From assembly GCA_031082225.1 (NCBI GenBank), contig JAVHLG010000018.1, positions 1 through 58,500 of the forward strand: a DNA stretch of 58,500 bases. The letters run 5' to 3'. Made by a program: the position numbers and the translations under genes. Numbering within the stretch: position 1 is the first letter of the stretch; every line of letters begins with the position of its first letter. The DNA comes from Desulfovibrionaceae bacterium. GTDB lineage: Bacteria > Desulfobacterota > Desulfovibrionia > Desulfovibrionales > Desulfovibrionaceae. Of this stretch, positions 33,557 through 43,657 are shown piece after piece. The notes under the pieces are model-generated. The model was not told the DNA's origin, made no database searches, and was given only the letters and a program-made list of their open reading frames with translations.

Positions 33557-34786
33557 ATGAACAGCCGCCCCCTGTCCGGACGAGTCCGCGTTTATGGTGT
33601 AGGCCTCGCCATCGCCGTGTGTTGCCTGTTGGCCGCTGGTTGCGAGAAAAAACCCGAGCAGAAGGCGGCCCCGCAACCCGTGGACGTCACGGTGCTTCAG
33701 GCCGCCCTGACGAGCGCGCCGCTCAACGTCGACGGCATCGGCCATGTCACGGCCTATAATACCGTAAAAGTCCGGCCCCAGGTCACCGGCTATATCAAAG
33801 AGACCTTTTTCGTGGAAGGCCAAGAGGTCAAGGCCGGGGATCTGCTGGTGCTCATCGATCCGGCCCCGTTTCAGGCCAAGGTGGACGAGGCCAAGGCCAC
33901 GCTTTTGCGCGACAAGGCCACGGCCGAACAGAACCGACGGGACTGGCTGCGCTACAGGGATCTGGTGGAAAAGGCGGTCATCAGCCAGGAAGACTACGAG
34001 AAAAAGCGTACCGACTACCAGCAGGCCAGGGAACAGGTCCGGGTGGACGAGGCCAGCCTGGCCGATGCGGAAATAAGCCTGTCCTGGTGCTCCATCACCT
34101 CCCCTGTGGACGGCATTTGCAGCCTGCAGCAGATCAAGACCGGCAACCTGGTGGAGGCCAACAAGGATACCATCCTTACGGTCAACCAGATCCGGCCCAT
34201 CAACGTCCAGATCTCCGTGGCGGAAAAGGATTTGCCCGATCTGCGCGCCTATGCCGCGAAAAGTCGGCTCCCGGTCAACGCAACATTCCCCGGCAAGGAC
34301 GCCCCGACCAGCACCGGGGTGCTCACGGTCATCAACAACGCCGTGGACACATCCACCGGCATGATCACCGTCCAGGCGGAATTCTCCAACGAGAACAAGG
34401 TGCTGTGGCCTGGCCAGTTTGTGGAGGCCTCCGTGGTCCTGACCGTCCAGCCGGACACGATGCTTGTCCCGTCGGACGCCCTCATGGACACCCAGGACGG
34501 CATCTCGGCCTTCGTGGTCAGCCCGCAAAAGACCGTGGAGATGCGCAAGATCAAGGCCGGGCGCAAGATCGGACCACAGACCGTGGTCGAATCGGGCATT
34601 AACCCCGGTGACATGCTCATCACCTCGGGACAGATCAAGCTTTTCCCCGGCGCGCCGGTGAACATCATCACCGACAAGAAATACGACGACGGGCCGGTTC
34701 CCCCGGCGACGTCGACCACGCAAGGGCAGGGGACGGCCGCTGGCGGAGGGCAGGGCGCACCCGACAAGGATCGGCAGGGCTCCTAA
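33557..34786 (+). CDS. RND efflux system, periplasmic adaptor (membrane fusion) lipoprotein
   Basis: 409 aa. Lipobox LLAAGC puts the lipidated Cys near residue 30. Features of AcrA/MexA-type adaptors follow: barrel-sandwich halves (VRPQVTGYIKETFFVEGQEVKAGDLLVLID and ITSPVDGICSLQQIKTGNLVEAN) flanking a coiled coil, and a C-terminal membrane-proximal domain. It links the inner-membrane pump to an outer-membrane channel. AGGAG precedes the ATG. The pump gene follows after 18 bases. No outer-membrane factor gene is present, so TolC must be supplied from elsewhere. Confidence 0.93.
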   Translation: MNSRPLSGRVRVYGVGLAIAVCCLLAAGCEKKPEQKAAPQPVDVTVLQAALTSAPLNVDGIGHVTAYNTVKVRPQVTGYIKETFFVEGQEVKAGDLLVLIDPAPFQAKVDEAKATLLRDKATAEQNRRDWLRYRDLVEKAVISQEDYEKKRTDYQQAREQVRVDEASLADAEISLSWCSITSPVDGICSLQQIKTGNLVEANKDTILTVNQIRPINVQISVAEKDLPDLRAYAAKSRLPVNATFPGKDAPTSTGVLTVINNAVDTSTGMITVQAEFSNENKVLWPGQFVEASVVLTVQPDTMLVPSDALMDTQDGISAFVVSPQKTVEMRKIKAGRKIGPQTVVESGINPGDMLITSGQIKLFPGAPVNIITDKKYDDGPVPPATSTTQGQGTAAGGGQGAPDKDRQGS

Positions 34787-34804
34787 CACACAAGGATCAC
34801 GGGC

Positions 34805-37800
34805 ATGACCGATCTTTTCATCAAGCGTCCGGTAGCCACCACGCTGCTCATGGCGGCCCTCGTCTTTTTCGGCGTGGTCTCGTATTTTTCGCTGCCTGTC
34901 AGCGAGATGCCCAACATCGACTTTCCGACCATCCAGGTCACCGCGACCCTGCCGGGCGCGGATCCGGAGACCATGGCCTCGGCCGTGGCCACTCCCCTGG
35001 AGCGGCAGTTCTCGTCCATCTCGGGGCTGCAATCCATGAGTTCGGTCAATGCCCTGGGCTCCACCACCATCACCCTGCAGTTCGATCTTTCCCGAAATCT
35101 CGACGGCGCGGGCACGGATGTCCTGACCTACATCAACGCCGCCCAGGGCAGCCTGCCCAACACCCTGCCCAGTCCCCCGACCTTCCAGAAGGTCAACCCG
35201 GCGGACATGCCCATCGTCTACATCCGCATCGCCAGCGACTCCATGCCGCTTTTCAAGGTCACCGACTACGCCAAGACCTTCATCAGCCAGCGCATCTCCA
35301 TGATCAACGGCGTGGCCCAGGTGTCCATCTACGGCGACCAGACCTATGCCCCCCGGGTCCAGGTCAATCCCGACAAGCTGGCCGCCCTGGGCATCGGCAT
35401 TGATGAGGTCGCCGACGCCTTTTCCTCGGAAACCGTGATGCTGCCCACGGGCTCCCTGTACGGCACAGAAAAGCTTTATACCATCAAGACCAGGGGCCAG
35501 TTGCACACGGCTGTGGCCTACAACCGCCAGATCATCACCTACCGCAACGGCCAGCCCGTCCGCCTGAAGGACGTGGGCCAGGCCATCGACTCCACCATCA
35601 ACGACAAAAACGCCGCGTATTTCAATCAGGACCAGGGCATCGTCATCGCCGTCAAAAGGCAGGCAGGGACCAACACCATCGAGGTGGTGAAAGACATCAT
35701 GACGCTTTTGCCCCAGATCGAGGCCACCCTGCCGCCGTCGATCACCGTCGAGGTGCTTTACGACCGTTCGGTGTCCATCGAGGAGTCCATCGTCGACGTG
35801 CAGTTCACGCTGCTTTTGTCCGTGGCCCTGGTGGTGGTGGTCATCTTCTTCTTTCTCAAAAACATCCCGGCCACGCTCATTGCGGCCATGGCCCTGCCGT
35901 CGTCCATCATCGGCACCCTGGCGGTCATGCAGATTCTGGGGTTTTCCCTGGACAACCTGTCCATGATGGCCCTGATCCTGGCCGTGGGCTTCGTTGTGGA
36001 CGACGCCATCGTCATGATCGAGAACGTGGTGCGCCACATGGAGATGGGCAAAAAGGTCATGCAGGCCTCCCTGGACGGGGCGCGCCAGATCGGCTTCACC
36101 ATCATCTCCATGACCCTGTCCCTGTCCGTGGTGTTCATTCCCATCATGTTCATGGCCGGCATCCTGGGCCGGGTACTCAATGAGATGGCCGTGACCATCA
36201 CCGTGGCCATCCTGGTCTCCGGCTTCGTCACCCTGTCTTTGACGCCCATGCTGTGCAGCCGGTTTTTGACCGGGAAAATGAACGAATCCAAAGGATTGTT
36301 CAAACTCATAGAGCGGGGGTATGAGAAAACCCTGCATGTGGCCCTGCGTTTCCGGGCCCTGGTGCTCATGGCCTCTGTCGGGGTTTTGGCCCTGACCATG
36401 TGGCTTTTCACCGTGGTGCCCACGGGGTTTATCCCGGCCACGGACTCGGGCATGTTCTACCTGTTCGCCATGGCCGAGCAGAGCGCCTCCTTCGACACCA
36501 TGAAGGAGCGGCTTTTACGGCTCAACCGGGTCATCGCCGCCGACCCCGACATCTTCAAGATGATCGGCGTCATCGGCGTGGGCGGCCCCGTCACCTCCAT
36601 GAACAACGCCGCCGGGTTCCCGCTGCTCAAGCCCCTTGACCACCGCAAGGCCAGCGCCCAGGAGATCATCGACCGCCTGCGGCCCAAGGTGGCCCAGATA
36701 CCGGATCTTATGATCTTCATGTACAACCCGCCCTCCATCCAGATCGGCGGCAAGCAGACCAAGGCCCTGTACCAGTTCACCCTGCTGTCCCCCAACACCT
36801 CCGAGCTCTATCCCCTGGCCCGCAAGATGGAAGGGCTCATGCGCAAGCTGCCGGAACTGGCCGACGTCAACACCGACATGCAGATCAACGGCCCGCAAAT
36901 TTTCGTGGATATCGACCGCGACAAGGCCAAAAACCTCGGCGTGACCGCCAAGAGCCTGGAGACGGCGCTCATGACCGCCTATGCGGCCAGGCAGGTGACC
37001 AACCTGTACGCCAACACGGACACCTACAAGGTCATCGTGGAGGTGCAACCCGAGTTCCAGCGTCGCCCGGACCTCATGAACAAGCTGTACGTGCGCACCA
37101 GTCAGGCCGACGACGCCACCGGGGATATGAAGCTCGTACCCCTAAACGGCATGGTCACCATGCGCGAGGGCGTGGGGCCCCTGGTGGTCAACCACACCGG
37201 CCAGCTGACCTCGGTGACCATCTCCTTCAACACGGCAGGCGTCTATTCCCTGGGGCAGGCGGTCACGGCCATCACCGACCTGGCCAAGAAGGAACTGCCG
37301 CCCACCATCAGCTACTTTTTCGAGGGTCAGGCCACGGCCTTCCAGGAATCCCTGAACAGCGTGCCTTTCCTGCTTCTTTTGGCCATCATGGTCATCTACA
37401 TCATCCTGGGCGTCCTCTACGAAAGCTTCATCCATCCCCTGACCGTGCTCTCGGGCCTGCCCTCGGCAGCCCTGGGCGGCCTGCTGACGCTTTTATTTTT
37501 CGACCGTCCCCTGGATCTGTACGGCTTCGTGGGCATCATCATGCTCATCGGCATCGTCAAAAAGAACTCCATCATGGTCATCGATTTCGCCATCGAGGCC
37601 GAGAAGGAGGGCAAGACCCCCTTCGACGCCGTGTTCGAAGGCTGCGTGGTGCGTTTTCGGCCCATCATGATGACCACCGTGGCGGCCATCGCGGGCATCA
37701 TGCCCATCGCCCTGGGCTACGGCGCGGGCGGCGACGCCAGACAACCCGTGGGCCTGGTGGTGGCGGGCGGGCTTGTCATCTCCCAGATCGTCACCCTGTA

Positions 37801-37888
37801 CCTGACCCCGGTGTTCTACACCTACATGGACCAGCTCCAGCACTGGTTGACGGCGAGGTCCGAAGCCCGGGCCTCCGCCTCATCGTGA
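34805..37888 (+). CDS. RND efflux pump, HAE1-type inner-membrane permease
   Basis: 1027 aa, the normal length. It has the RND layout of 12 membrane helices with two large periplasmic loops; the first helix begins RPVATTLLMAALVFFGVV, and the proton-relay helix holds GFVVDDAIVMIENVVRHME, with the paired Asp residues typical of proton-driven pumps. It exports hydrophobic or amphipathic compounds. AAGGA precedes the ATG. Its stop overlaps the start of the next gene, so an enzyme gene is tied to the pump operon. Confidence 0.95.
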   Translation: MTDLFIKRPVATTLLMAALVFFGVVSYFSLPVSEMPNIDFPTIQVTATLPGADPETMASAVATPLERQFSSISGLQSMSSVNALGSTTITLQFDLSRNLDGAGTDVLTYINAAQGSLPNTLPSPPTFQKVNPADMPIVYIRIASDSMPLFKVTDYAKTFISQRISMINGVAQVSIYGDQTYAPRVQVNPDKLAALGIGIDEVADAFSSETVMLPTGSLYGTEKLYTIKTRGQLHTAVAYNRQIITYRNGQPVRLKDVGQAIDSTINDKNAAYFNQDQGIVIAVKRQAGTNTIEVVKDIMTLLPQIEATLPPSITVEVLYDRSVSIEESIVDVQFTLLLSVALVVVVIFFFLKNIPATLIAAMALPSSIIGTLAVMQILGFSLDNLSMMALILAVGFVVDDAIVMIENVVRHMEMGKKVMQASLDGARQIGFTIISMTLSLSVVFIPIMFMAGILGRVLNEMAVTITVAILVSGFVTLSLTPMLCSRFLTGKMNESKGLFKLIERGYEKTLHVALRFRALVLMASVGVLALTMWLFTVVPTGFIPATDSGMFYLFAMAEQSASFDTMKERLLRLNRVIAADPDIFKMIGVIGVGGPVTSMNNAAGFPLLKPLDHRKASAQEIIDRLRPKVAQIPDLMIFMYNPPSIQIGGKQTKALYQFTLLSPNTSELYPLARKMEGLMRKLPELADVNTDMQINGPQIFVDIDRDKAKNLGVTAKSLETALMTAYAARQVTNLYANTDTYKVIVEVQPEFQRRPDLMNKLYVRTSQADDATGDMKLVPLNGMVTMREGVGPLVVNHTGQLTSVTISFNTAGVYSLGQAVTAITDLAKKELPPTISYFFEGQATAFQESLNSVPFLLLLAIMVIYIILGVLYESFIHPLTVLSGLPSAALGGLLTLLFFDRPLDLYGFVGIIMLIGIVKKNSIMVIDFAIEAEKEGKTPFDAVFEGCVVRFRPIMMTTVAAIAGIMPIALGYGAGGDARQPVGLVVAGGLVISQIVTLYLTPVFYTYMDQLQHWLTARSEARASASS

Positions 37889-38817
37889 TCCGGCTCGACG
37901 CTAAACAGACCGCCCGGGCGCTGCCCTTTGCGGCCCTGGCCGACGCCCTGGCGGAGATATTGATCCTCAAGCGCCGGGGCGGGGTTTACGCCCCGCCCCG
38001 GCTGCACATGCCCCTGCCCGGCGGCGTGCTCCTGGTCATGCCCGCCACGGACCACCGTCTGCTCATGGTCAAACGCATCACCGTGCACCCCGGCAATACC
38101 GGCCAGAGGCTGCCCGCCATCCAGGGCGAGGTCGCGGTGTCCGACGCGGCCACGGGAAAACCCCTCTTCGAACTGCACGGTCCCACGGTGACCGCCCGGC
38201 GCACGGCGGCCTTGAGCCTTTTGGCGGCGCGGCTTGTGGCCCCGAATCCGCAGGGACCGCTGGTGGTCGTGGGGGCCGGTGTGCAGGCCGAGGCCCATGC
38301 CCTGGCCTTTCAAGAGGGGTTGGGGGTGACGGCCTGTGTCGTGTCCTCGCGCACGGCCGCCAAGGCCGAGACCCTGGCCTTGTGCCTGCGGCGCTCGGGC
38401 CTGGACGCCCGGGCCGTGGACGCCCGGGAGTTCCCCGGGATGTTGTCCGAATCGTCCCTCGTGGTCACGGCCACCACGGCCACGGAGCCGGTTGTGCCGG
38501 ACAGGGTCAGGGACGACGCCTTTTTGGCCGCCGTGGGGTCGTTTTCCCCCCGGGCGGCCGAGATTCCGGCCGACGTGGTGCGTCGGGCCCAGGTCTATGT
38601 GGATGATATGGATTCGGCGCGGCAGGAGGCGGGGGACCTCATCCGGGCCGGGGTGGACTTTTCGCGCGTCACGCCCCTGGAGGATGTGGCGGACGGTATG
38701 GCGGCCCGTCCTGAAGCGGGCGGGGGACCGGTGCTTTTCAAAAGCGTGGGCCACGCCCTGTTCGATCTGGCCGCCGCGAGGCTGGCCATGACCGTTGTCT
38801 CGTGTTGCGCCCGGTAA
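37885..38817 (+). CDS. Ornithine cyclodeaminase / mu-crystallin family enzyme
   Basis: 310 aa. A Rossmann-fold NAD(P) site is visible as VVVGAGVQAEAHALAF near residue 130, and the family motifs PPRLHMPLPGG, VKRITVHPGN and GEVAVSDAATG in the N-terminal half. Members include ornithine cyclodeaminase, alanine dehydrogenase of archaea, and 1-pyrroline-2-carboxylate reductase; the exact reaction cannot be chosen from sequence here. GTG 37885 overlaps the RND pump stop by four bases, so it is co-translated with an efflux pump, an unusual pairing. Confidence 0.85.
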   Translation: MIRLDAKQTARALPFAALADALAEILILKRRGGVYAPPRLHMPLPGGVLLVMPATDHRLLMVKRITVHPGNTGQRLPAIQGEVAVSDAATGKPLFELHGPTVTARRTAALSLLAARLVAPNPQGPLVVVGAGVQAEAHALAFQEGLGVTACVVSSRTAAKAETLALCLRRSGLDARAVDAREFPGMLSESSLVVTATTATEPVVPDRVRDDAFLAAVGSFSPRAAEIPADVVRRAQVYVDDMDSARQEAGDLIRAGVDFSRVTPLEDVADGMAARPEAGGGPVLFKSVGHALFDLAAARLAMTVVSCCAR

Positions 38818-38850
38818 TTTCCAGCATGGGGTAAGAAGCCGCAACGCCTT

Positions 38851-38869
38851 GAATGCATGATTAGCATTC
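38851..38869. other. Inverted repeat GAATGC/GCATTC
   Basis: GAATGC and GCATTC form a perfect six-base dyad around a seven-base ATGATTA spacer, directly before the terminator hairpin at 38869. Confidence 0.4.
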
Positions 38870-38894
38870 ACAAAAAACAGAAATGTTTTTTGTG
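38869..38894. terminator. Bidirectional terminator between the RND operon and the MFS gene
   Basis: CACAAAAAAC and GTTTTTTGTG form a perfect 10-bp stem around AGAAAT. The arms supply a T-run on both strands, which suits the convergent genes on either side. Confidence 0.7.
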
Positions 38895-39004
38895 GACATC
38901 ACATGAGGCGGCTTCGGCCGTCCCTTCACCGACGTATCGGGGCAGCGGCCTCATTCTCGCGCCTGCCGGATGATGCCTTCCGGTCAGGCCGACCCTGCGT
39001 TGTT

Positions 39005-40462
39005 TCAGACGGCGGCGTTGGCCCCAGCCGTGCGGTCCAGCCTCCAGACGATGACGCCCAGGATCAGCGCGGCCATGGCCAGGAAAAACAGGACGGCGTT
39101 GGTATGGCAAAAGGCCACCACCAACTGGCCGGGAGGCACGTGGGTCATGTCCGCCCGCGTGGGCATGGCCGACATGCCGACGATGGAGGCGGTGAAGATG
39201 GCCCCCACCAGGGGCATTCCCGTGGATTGGCCGAACACCCGGGTATAGTTGAGCAGCCCTGAGGCCACGCCCAGCCGTTCACGCGGCACAGCGCCCATGA
39301 TGGCGCTGTTGTTGGGAACCTGGAAGAGCCCGATGCCGATGCCCACGGGACAGTTGCGCAGGACGAATTCCCACCAGGGTGCGTCCTGGGTCAGCCCGGT
39401 CATGGCCAGATAGCCGACGCACACCGTGGCCAGCCCCAGGATGCTCAAACCCCGCGACCCGAAGCGGTCGGAGAGCGAGCCGGAAAGCATGGCGAACACG
39501 CCCATGCACACGGGCAGGACCATCATGATCAGCCCGACCTCCCAGGTGGCGCGTCCCTGGGCCATCTGCAGGAAAAACGGCACGATGAACCCGCCGGACA
39601 GGGAGATGAACACCAAAACGGACATGAGCAGGTTTAAGGAAAACCGCAGGTTGCGAAAAAGGGACAGATCAATCATGGGCTGGGCCGTACGCCGTTCCAC
39701 GGCTAGAAATCCCGCGAATCCGACCAGGGAAAGGCCCAGCAGGGCCAGGGCGCCTGTCTGGTCGAAGCCCGTCTTCTGGCCCATGGTCATGCCCAGACAG
39801 TAGCAGCCAAGCGTCACGGCGGCGATGACCGCACCCGGCACGTCGAACCGCTGTCTGGCCTGGGAGGGGGGCAGGGCGGGCATGTACTTGGCCACGATGC
39901 GCATGGCCAAAAGCCCGATGGGCACGTTGACCAGAAAGATCCAGCGCCATCCGGCCAGATCGATGAGGATTCCCCCTACCGAGGGCCCCAGGGCCAGCCC
40001 CATGGACACCGTGGCCCCCACGAAGCCGATGGCCCGGCCACGTGTGCCCGGGGGGGCGATCTCGGTGACGATGGCTATTCCCAAGGCCTGGCTCATGGCC
40101 GCGCCCACGCCCTGCACGGCCCGGAAGGCGATCAGCCAATGGGCGCTTGGGGCCAGCCCGCACAGAAGCGAGGCGATGGTGAAGATGACCAGTCCGGAGG
40201 CGAAGATGCGTTTTTTGCCCATCATGTCGCCAAGCCGGGAGATGAGCAGCAGCAGGCAGGCGATGGCCACCACGTAGCTTAGGATCACCCACTGGATGGT
40301 GGCGAAATCCACCCCGAGGCTTGCAGCCAGGGTGGGAAGCGACACATTGACGATGCTCATGTCCAGGGTGGCCATGAGCACCATCATGTTCACCCCGAGC
40401 ATGGACAGGGCCACGGACGAGCCTATGGAAGATTCCGGAACGGCGGAGGCGTGTTCTGACAT
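39005..40462 (-). CDS. DHA2-type (14-helix) MFS drug exporter
   Basis: 485 aa with about 14 hydrophobic segments, the EmrB/QacA type. Conserved motif A occurs as SRLGDMMGKKRIF between helices 2 and 3, motif D1 as MLVLDMSIVN-like (ATLDMSIVNVSLPTLA) in helix 1, and motif C as GLALGPSVGG in helix 5. Such proteins export lipophilic drugs or detergents using the proton gradient. Start ATG 40462 has AAGGA upstream. No adaptor gene (EmrA) is adjacent. It is divergent from the OsmC gene. Confidence 0.9.
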   Translation of the reverse strand: MSEHASAVPESSIGSSVALSMLGVNMMVLMATLDMSIVNVSLPTLAASLGVDFATIQWVILSYVVAIACLLLLISRLGDMMGKKRIFASGLVIFTIASLLCGLAPSAHWLIAFRAVQGVGAAMSQALGIAIVTEIAPPGTRGRAIGFVGATVSMGLALGPSVGGILIDLAGWRWIFLVNVPIGLLAMRIVAKYMPALPPSQARQRFDVPGAVIAAVTLGCYCLGMTMGQKTGFDQTGALALLGLSLVGFAGFLAVERRTAQPMIDLSLFRNLRFSLNLLMSVLVFISLSGGFIVPFFLQMAQGRATWEVGLIMMVLPVCMGVFAMLSGSLSDRFGSRGLSILGLATVCVGYLAMTGLTQDAPWWEFVLRNCPVGIGIGLFQVPNNSAIMGAVPRERLGVASGLLNYTRVFGQSTGMPLVGAIFTASIVGMSAMPTRADMTHVPPGQLVVAFCHTNAVLFFLAMAALILGVIVWRLDRTAGANAAV

Positions 40463-40660
40463 GGAGCATCCTTGGCGCGTCGGGTTTTCCGGCAGCGCGC
40501 AGAGCCGTCATTTCTATAGTGATGCCGCCTGGGCCGCAAAGCTTTTTTTGCGGGCCTTTTTCGGAAATGGCGGTGGCGCACGGCCCGACAAGGCTCCGGC
40601 GCGGTCCTTGCCTGGGGCATGGCCCGGCGTGTAGAGGTGTGGCACGGAGGAGACGCCGTT

Positions 40661-41059
40661 ATGGACAGCATGTTGATCGACGTACGGTTTCCCGGCGGAA
40701 AAAAGGTTCTGGCGGACTTCGGCGATGTGGCCATCCTGACGGACCAGCCGGTCAAAAGCGGCGGCGAAGGGGCGGCGCCCCAGCCGTCCCAGATGTTTTT
40801 CGGGGCCGTGGCCGCCTGCTCCGGCTACTACGCCCTGGCCTTTTGCCAAAACCGCTCCATCGACACCACCGGCCTTTCCCTGTCGGTGCGCTGCCAGCCC
40901 GATGAACGCACCAAGCTTGTGGGCACGGTGGAGATGGAGTTGACCTTGCCCGAGGGATTTCCGGAAAAATATCGCGAGGCCATTGTCCGGGCCGTGGAGG
41001 CCTGCTGGGTGAAGAAGCACTTCGATAATCCGCCGCTTTTTTCCGTGCGCACGCGCTGA
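40661..41059 (+). CDS. OsmC-family protein
   Basis: 132 aa. The OsmC/Ohr fold is indicated by the N-terminal strands, the Ser/Gln-rich QPSQMFFGAVAACSGYYAL helix with a first Cys near residue 58, and a second Cys in EACWVKKHFDNPP near residue 121. In the family these two Cys reduce organic peroxides; many members of this subgroup are of unknown use. ATG 40661 has GGAGGAG eight bases upstream; a longer frame starting at 40619 lacks that. It stands alone between a divergent exporter and the end of a chemoreceptor gene. Confidence 0.85.
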   Translation: MDSMLIDVRFPGGKKVLADFGDVAILTDQPVKSGGEGAAPQPSQMFFGAVAACSGYYALAFCQNRSIDTTGLSLSVRCQPDERTKLVGTVEMELTLPEGFPEKYREAIVRAVEACWVKKHFDNPPLFSVRTR

Positions 41060-41147
41060 TTCCTGCCCGCGCCCTCCAGGCCGCAGCACCGGTGTCCGGC
41101 AGCGGCGCGCCCGGATGCCCGCGGGCCGGCATTTCCCCGCCAAACGG

Positions 41148-41190
41148 CGACAGGCCGCCTCCCGCCAGCCAGGGGGAGGCGGCCTGTCGT
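41148..41190. terminator. Long GC-rich hairpin at the end of the chemoreceptor gene
   Basis: GACAGGCCGCCTCCC pairs with GGGAGGCGGCCTGTC, giving about 15 pairs around a loop GCCAGCCAGG. No T-run is adjacent on either strand, so termination may depend on Rho or the hairpin may block mRNA decay. It lies 18 bases after the leftward gene stop. Confidence 0.55.
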
Positions 41191-41207
41191 GATCCGGGAA
41201 TCGTATC

Positions 41208-43196
41208 CTACAGGCGCGTGAATGCGTCGTCCGATGTCGTCGCCAGGCGGGCGGCGGAACCGGCAGGCGTTCCGGCGATGGATCTGGGAGGCCGACCCGA
41301 CGGGCGGCCCCGGCTGACCTGGAAGAAGGAGATGGTGGCCTGGAGCTGTTCGGACTGTCCGGCCAGTTCTTCCGAGGTGGAGGCCATCTCCTCGCTGGCC
41401 GAGGCGTTTTGCTGCACCACCTGGTCGAGCTGGCTGACGGCCTTGCTGATCTGTTCCGCCCCGGCGTTCTGCTCCACCCCTGAGGCGGCGATGTCGTCCA
41501 CCAGTTCCGCCGTGCGCTTGATGTCCGGAATGAGCCTGGAAAACATGGCCCCGACCTCTTCGGCCACGGCCACGCTCGTACCCGACAACTCCACGATCTC
41601 GGCTGCGGCCGCGCCGCTGCGTTCGGCAAGCTTCCTGACCTCGGCGGCCACCACGGCGAACCCCTTGCCGTGTTCCCCGGCCCGGGCGGCCTCGATGGCG
41701 GCGTTTAGGGCCAGCAGGTTCGTCTGGCGGGCGATTTCCTGAATGATCGATATTTTTTCGGCGATGTTTTTCATGGCCGCCACGGCCTTGTCCACGGCCT
41801 GACCGCCCTGGCTGGCGTCCGAGGCGGCCTTGAGCGCGATCTGACGGGTCTTTTGGGCGTTGTCCATGTTCTGGCGCACGTTGGCCGTCATCTCCTCCAT
41901 GGAGGAGGATATCTCCTCCACCCCGGCGGCCTGTTCGCTGGCCCCCTGGGAGAGATGCTGGGCCGAGGCCGACAGTTCCTCGCTGCCCGAGGCCACGTTT
42001 TCCGTGGCCGATTGCACGTCGGCCACCACCTCGCGCAGTTTTTCCACCATGTCGTTGAGGGCTTTGGCCAGCACCCCGATCTCGTCTTTCTGATCGATGT
42101 CCAGGTTGGTGGTGAAATCGCCCTCGGCCATGGCCTGGGCGAAGGTCACTCCTTTTTGCACCGGTCCGGTGATGGTCCGGGTGATGACCACGGTCACCAG
42201 GAGGCCCAGGAGCAGGGCCGCCCCCAGTCCGATGGAGGTCGTGGAGATGGCCGTATCCAGGGATGCCAGGGCCTCGGAGGCCATGGCCGTGGTGCTTTTC
42301 TCGGCCAGCGCGGCCCGGTCGGCGGCCCGGTCCAGCACCCCGGAATAGGTGGCGATGCGTTCCTGGATAAGCGGGGCTACGGCCTGCTGTTCGGTAACGA
42401 TGTCCCCGATGGCCCTGCGAAAGGCCTGGGCCGATTCCTTGACCGCCGTCAGTTGGCGGCGGTTGGCCTCCTGCCGGGTCACGGCCAGCAGTTCGTCCGT
42501 CAGGGCGACGACCTTGCCGGTCTGCACGGCGCAGTCCTCCAGCAGATGCGCATTGTCCGTGGCCTGGCCCTCCCAGGCATCCGCCCGGGTTTGTTCTCCG
42601 GCCAGGGAGATGGCCAGCCCCCGGTCGATGCGGTCCTGGCGGATGGCGAGTTCCTGTTCGGAATCATGAGCCGCGATCTGGCGGACCATGGCCTGCTGCT
42701 GGGCTTTCACGTAGGCCCCGATGTTGTCGGCGAAGGATCGGGAGGCCTTCCGCAGGGCCTCCCGGGCGGCCTTGGTGCGCTCTACGCTTTGTTCCGTCTT
42801 CTCCACGGCGACCTCATAGGCGTCCATGGATGCGGCAATCTCCCGCAACACCTTGCCAAAAGAGTCGGCATCGCCGGAACCAGACGTGTCCTTGAGGCCG
42901 GAGAGGCCCTTTTGCATGGCCGTACGGGCCATGGCCATTTCCTTGCGGCCTTTTTCCAGCCATTCCGGTTGGAGATTTAAGCTATAGCCCAGATTGTAAT
43001 ATCCGGCCTGACGTTGATGGCGTTCGATGATCCCGGACAGGGACCACTCGGGAACATTGGTCTGGGCCAGAACGTGGTTCTGGGTCCGGACGCCGCTCAT
43101 GGAGACAATGGATACAGCGCCCACAGCCATGGCGATGGCCAGGACCAGGGAAAATCCCAGACCGATCTTGCCGGCTAACTTCAAATTCTTGAACAT
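41208..43196 (-). CDS. Methyl-accepting chemotaxis protein
   Basis: 662 aa. Membrane helix (residues 10-30), a large helical periplasmic sensor of about 270 residues (long four-helix-bundle type), a second membrane helix ([18 protein letters not shown]), HAMP, and a signalling domain with the hairpin tip [26 protein letters not shown]. The adaptation helices are rich in Glu/Gln/Ala. The ligand is unknown. The Gly/Arg/Pro-rich tail ([12 protein letters not shown]) is not typical and has no CheR-binding pentapeptide. AAGGA precedes the ATG. Possibly the chemotaxis counterpart of the divergent AEP operon. Confidence 0.92.
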   Translation of the reverse strand: MFKNLKLAGKIGLGFSLVLAIAMAVGAVSIVSMSGVRTQNHVLAQTNVPEWSLSGIIERHQRQAGYYNLGYSLNLQPEWLEKGRKEMAMARTAMQKGLSGLKDTSGSGDADSFGKVLREIAASMDAYEVAVEKTEQSVERTKAAREALRKASRSFADNIGAYVKAQQQAMVRQIAAHDSEQELAIRQDRIDRGLAISLAGEQTRADAWEGQATDNAHLLEDCAVQTGKVVALTDELLAVTRQEANRRQLTAVKESAQAFRRAIGDIVTEQQAVAPLIQERIATYSGVLDRAADRAALAEKSTTAMASEALASLDTAISTTSIGLGAALLLGLLVTVVITRTITGPVQKGVTFAQAMAEGDFTTNLDIDQKDEIGVLAKALNDMVEKLREVVADVQSATENVASGSEELSASAQHLSQGASEQAAGVEEISSSMEEMTANVRQNMDNAQKTRQIALKAASDASQGGQAVDKAVAAMKNIAEKISIIQEIARQTNLLALNAAIEAARAGEHGKGFAVVAAEVRKLAERSGAAAAEIVELSGTSVAVAEEVGAMFSRLIPDIKRTAELVDDIAASGVEQNAGAEQISKAVSQLDQVVQQNASASEEMASTSEELAGQSEQLQATISFFQVSRGRPSGRPPRSIAGTPAGSAARLATTSDDAFTRL

Positions 43197-43657
43197 GCGT
43201 CATTCCTTTTGGCGGTGTCTGAGCCGACCTGCCGCACCTTGGCCATGACAATCGGCCGGGGAAGTTGAGTGTCTCCCTTCCCTTGCGGCGTTGCAGGAGG
43301 TCAACGGCAGTGCTGCGTTCTCCAGGACACTCCCGGTCCGGGCAACACGAAGCGGACCGGGGTGTTTCTGAGGATCAAACCAATCACGCGCCTCCCGAGG
43401 TATCGAAAGCCCTATGGCGACGTCAATGGGAATCCTCCCAGTCCGTCGCGAGACCGCCTTCGGCGGTGCCCGGTTTCAGACATATTCACGGGTAATCCCC
43501 CGACATTGTTATAGAATGCGAATTTATATCGCCTTGCCCGGTTCTCTGCTTCCAGCCGATGCATAGGTCATGACTTTGTCGCCAGGCCGTCCTGTGTTTG
43601 TAACACTTTCCTGCCAGTTGTTTCATTCCATCAAACCGCAACGCAAAGGAGACGGGG
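43197..43657. other. Divergent region with nested stem-loops between the chemoreceptor and AEP operon
   Basis: No gene is seen. At 43417-43449 GCGACG/CGTCGC encloses an inner hairpin TGGGA-ATCC-TCCCA, followed at 43453-43467 by a perfect ACCGCC-TTC-GGCGGT hairpin. The set could be a structured leader RNA on either strand. Downstream, 43500-43640 is AT-richer and probably holds the AEP promoter; the start is preceded by AAAGGAG. Confidence 0.5.

Noticed and set aside
33359-36337. Antisense reading frame of 992 codons over the RND genes
   Set aside because: The sense strand has a full-length adaptor and pump; the antisense protein is low-complexity without a ribosome site.
43417-43467. Cyclic di-GMP or other known riboswitch
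   Set aside because: The conserved core words of GEMM, TPP or cobalamin riboswitches were not found on either strand; only simple hairpins are seen.
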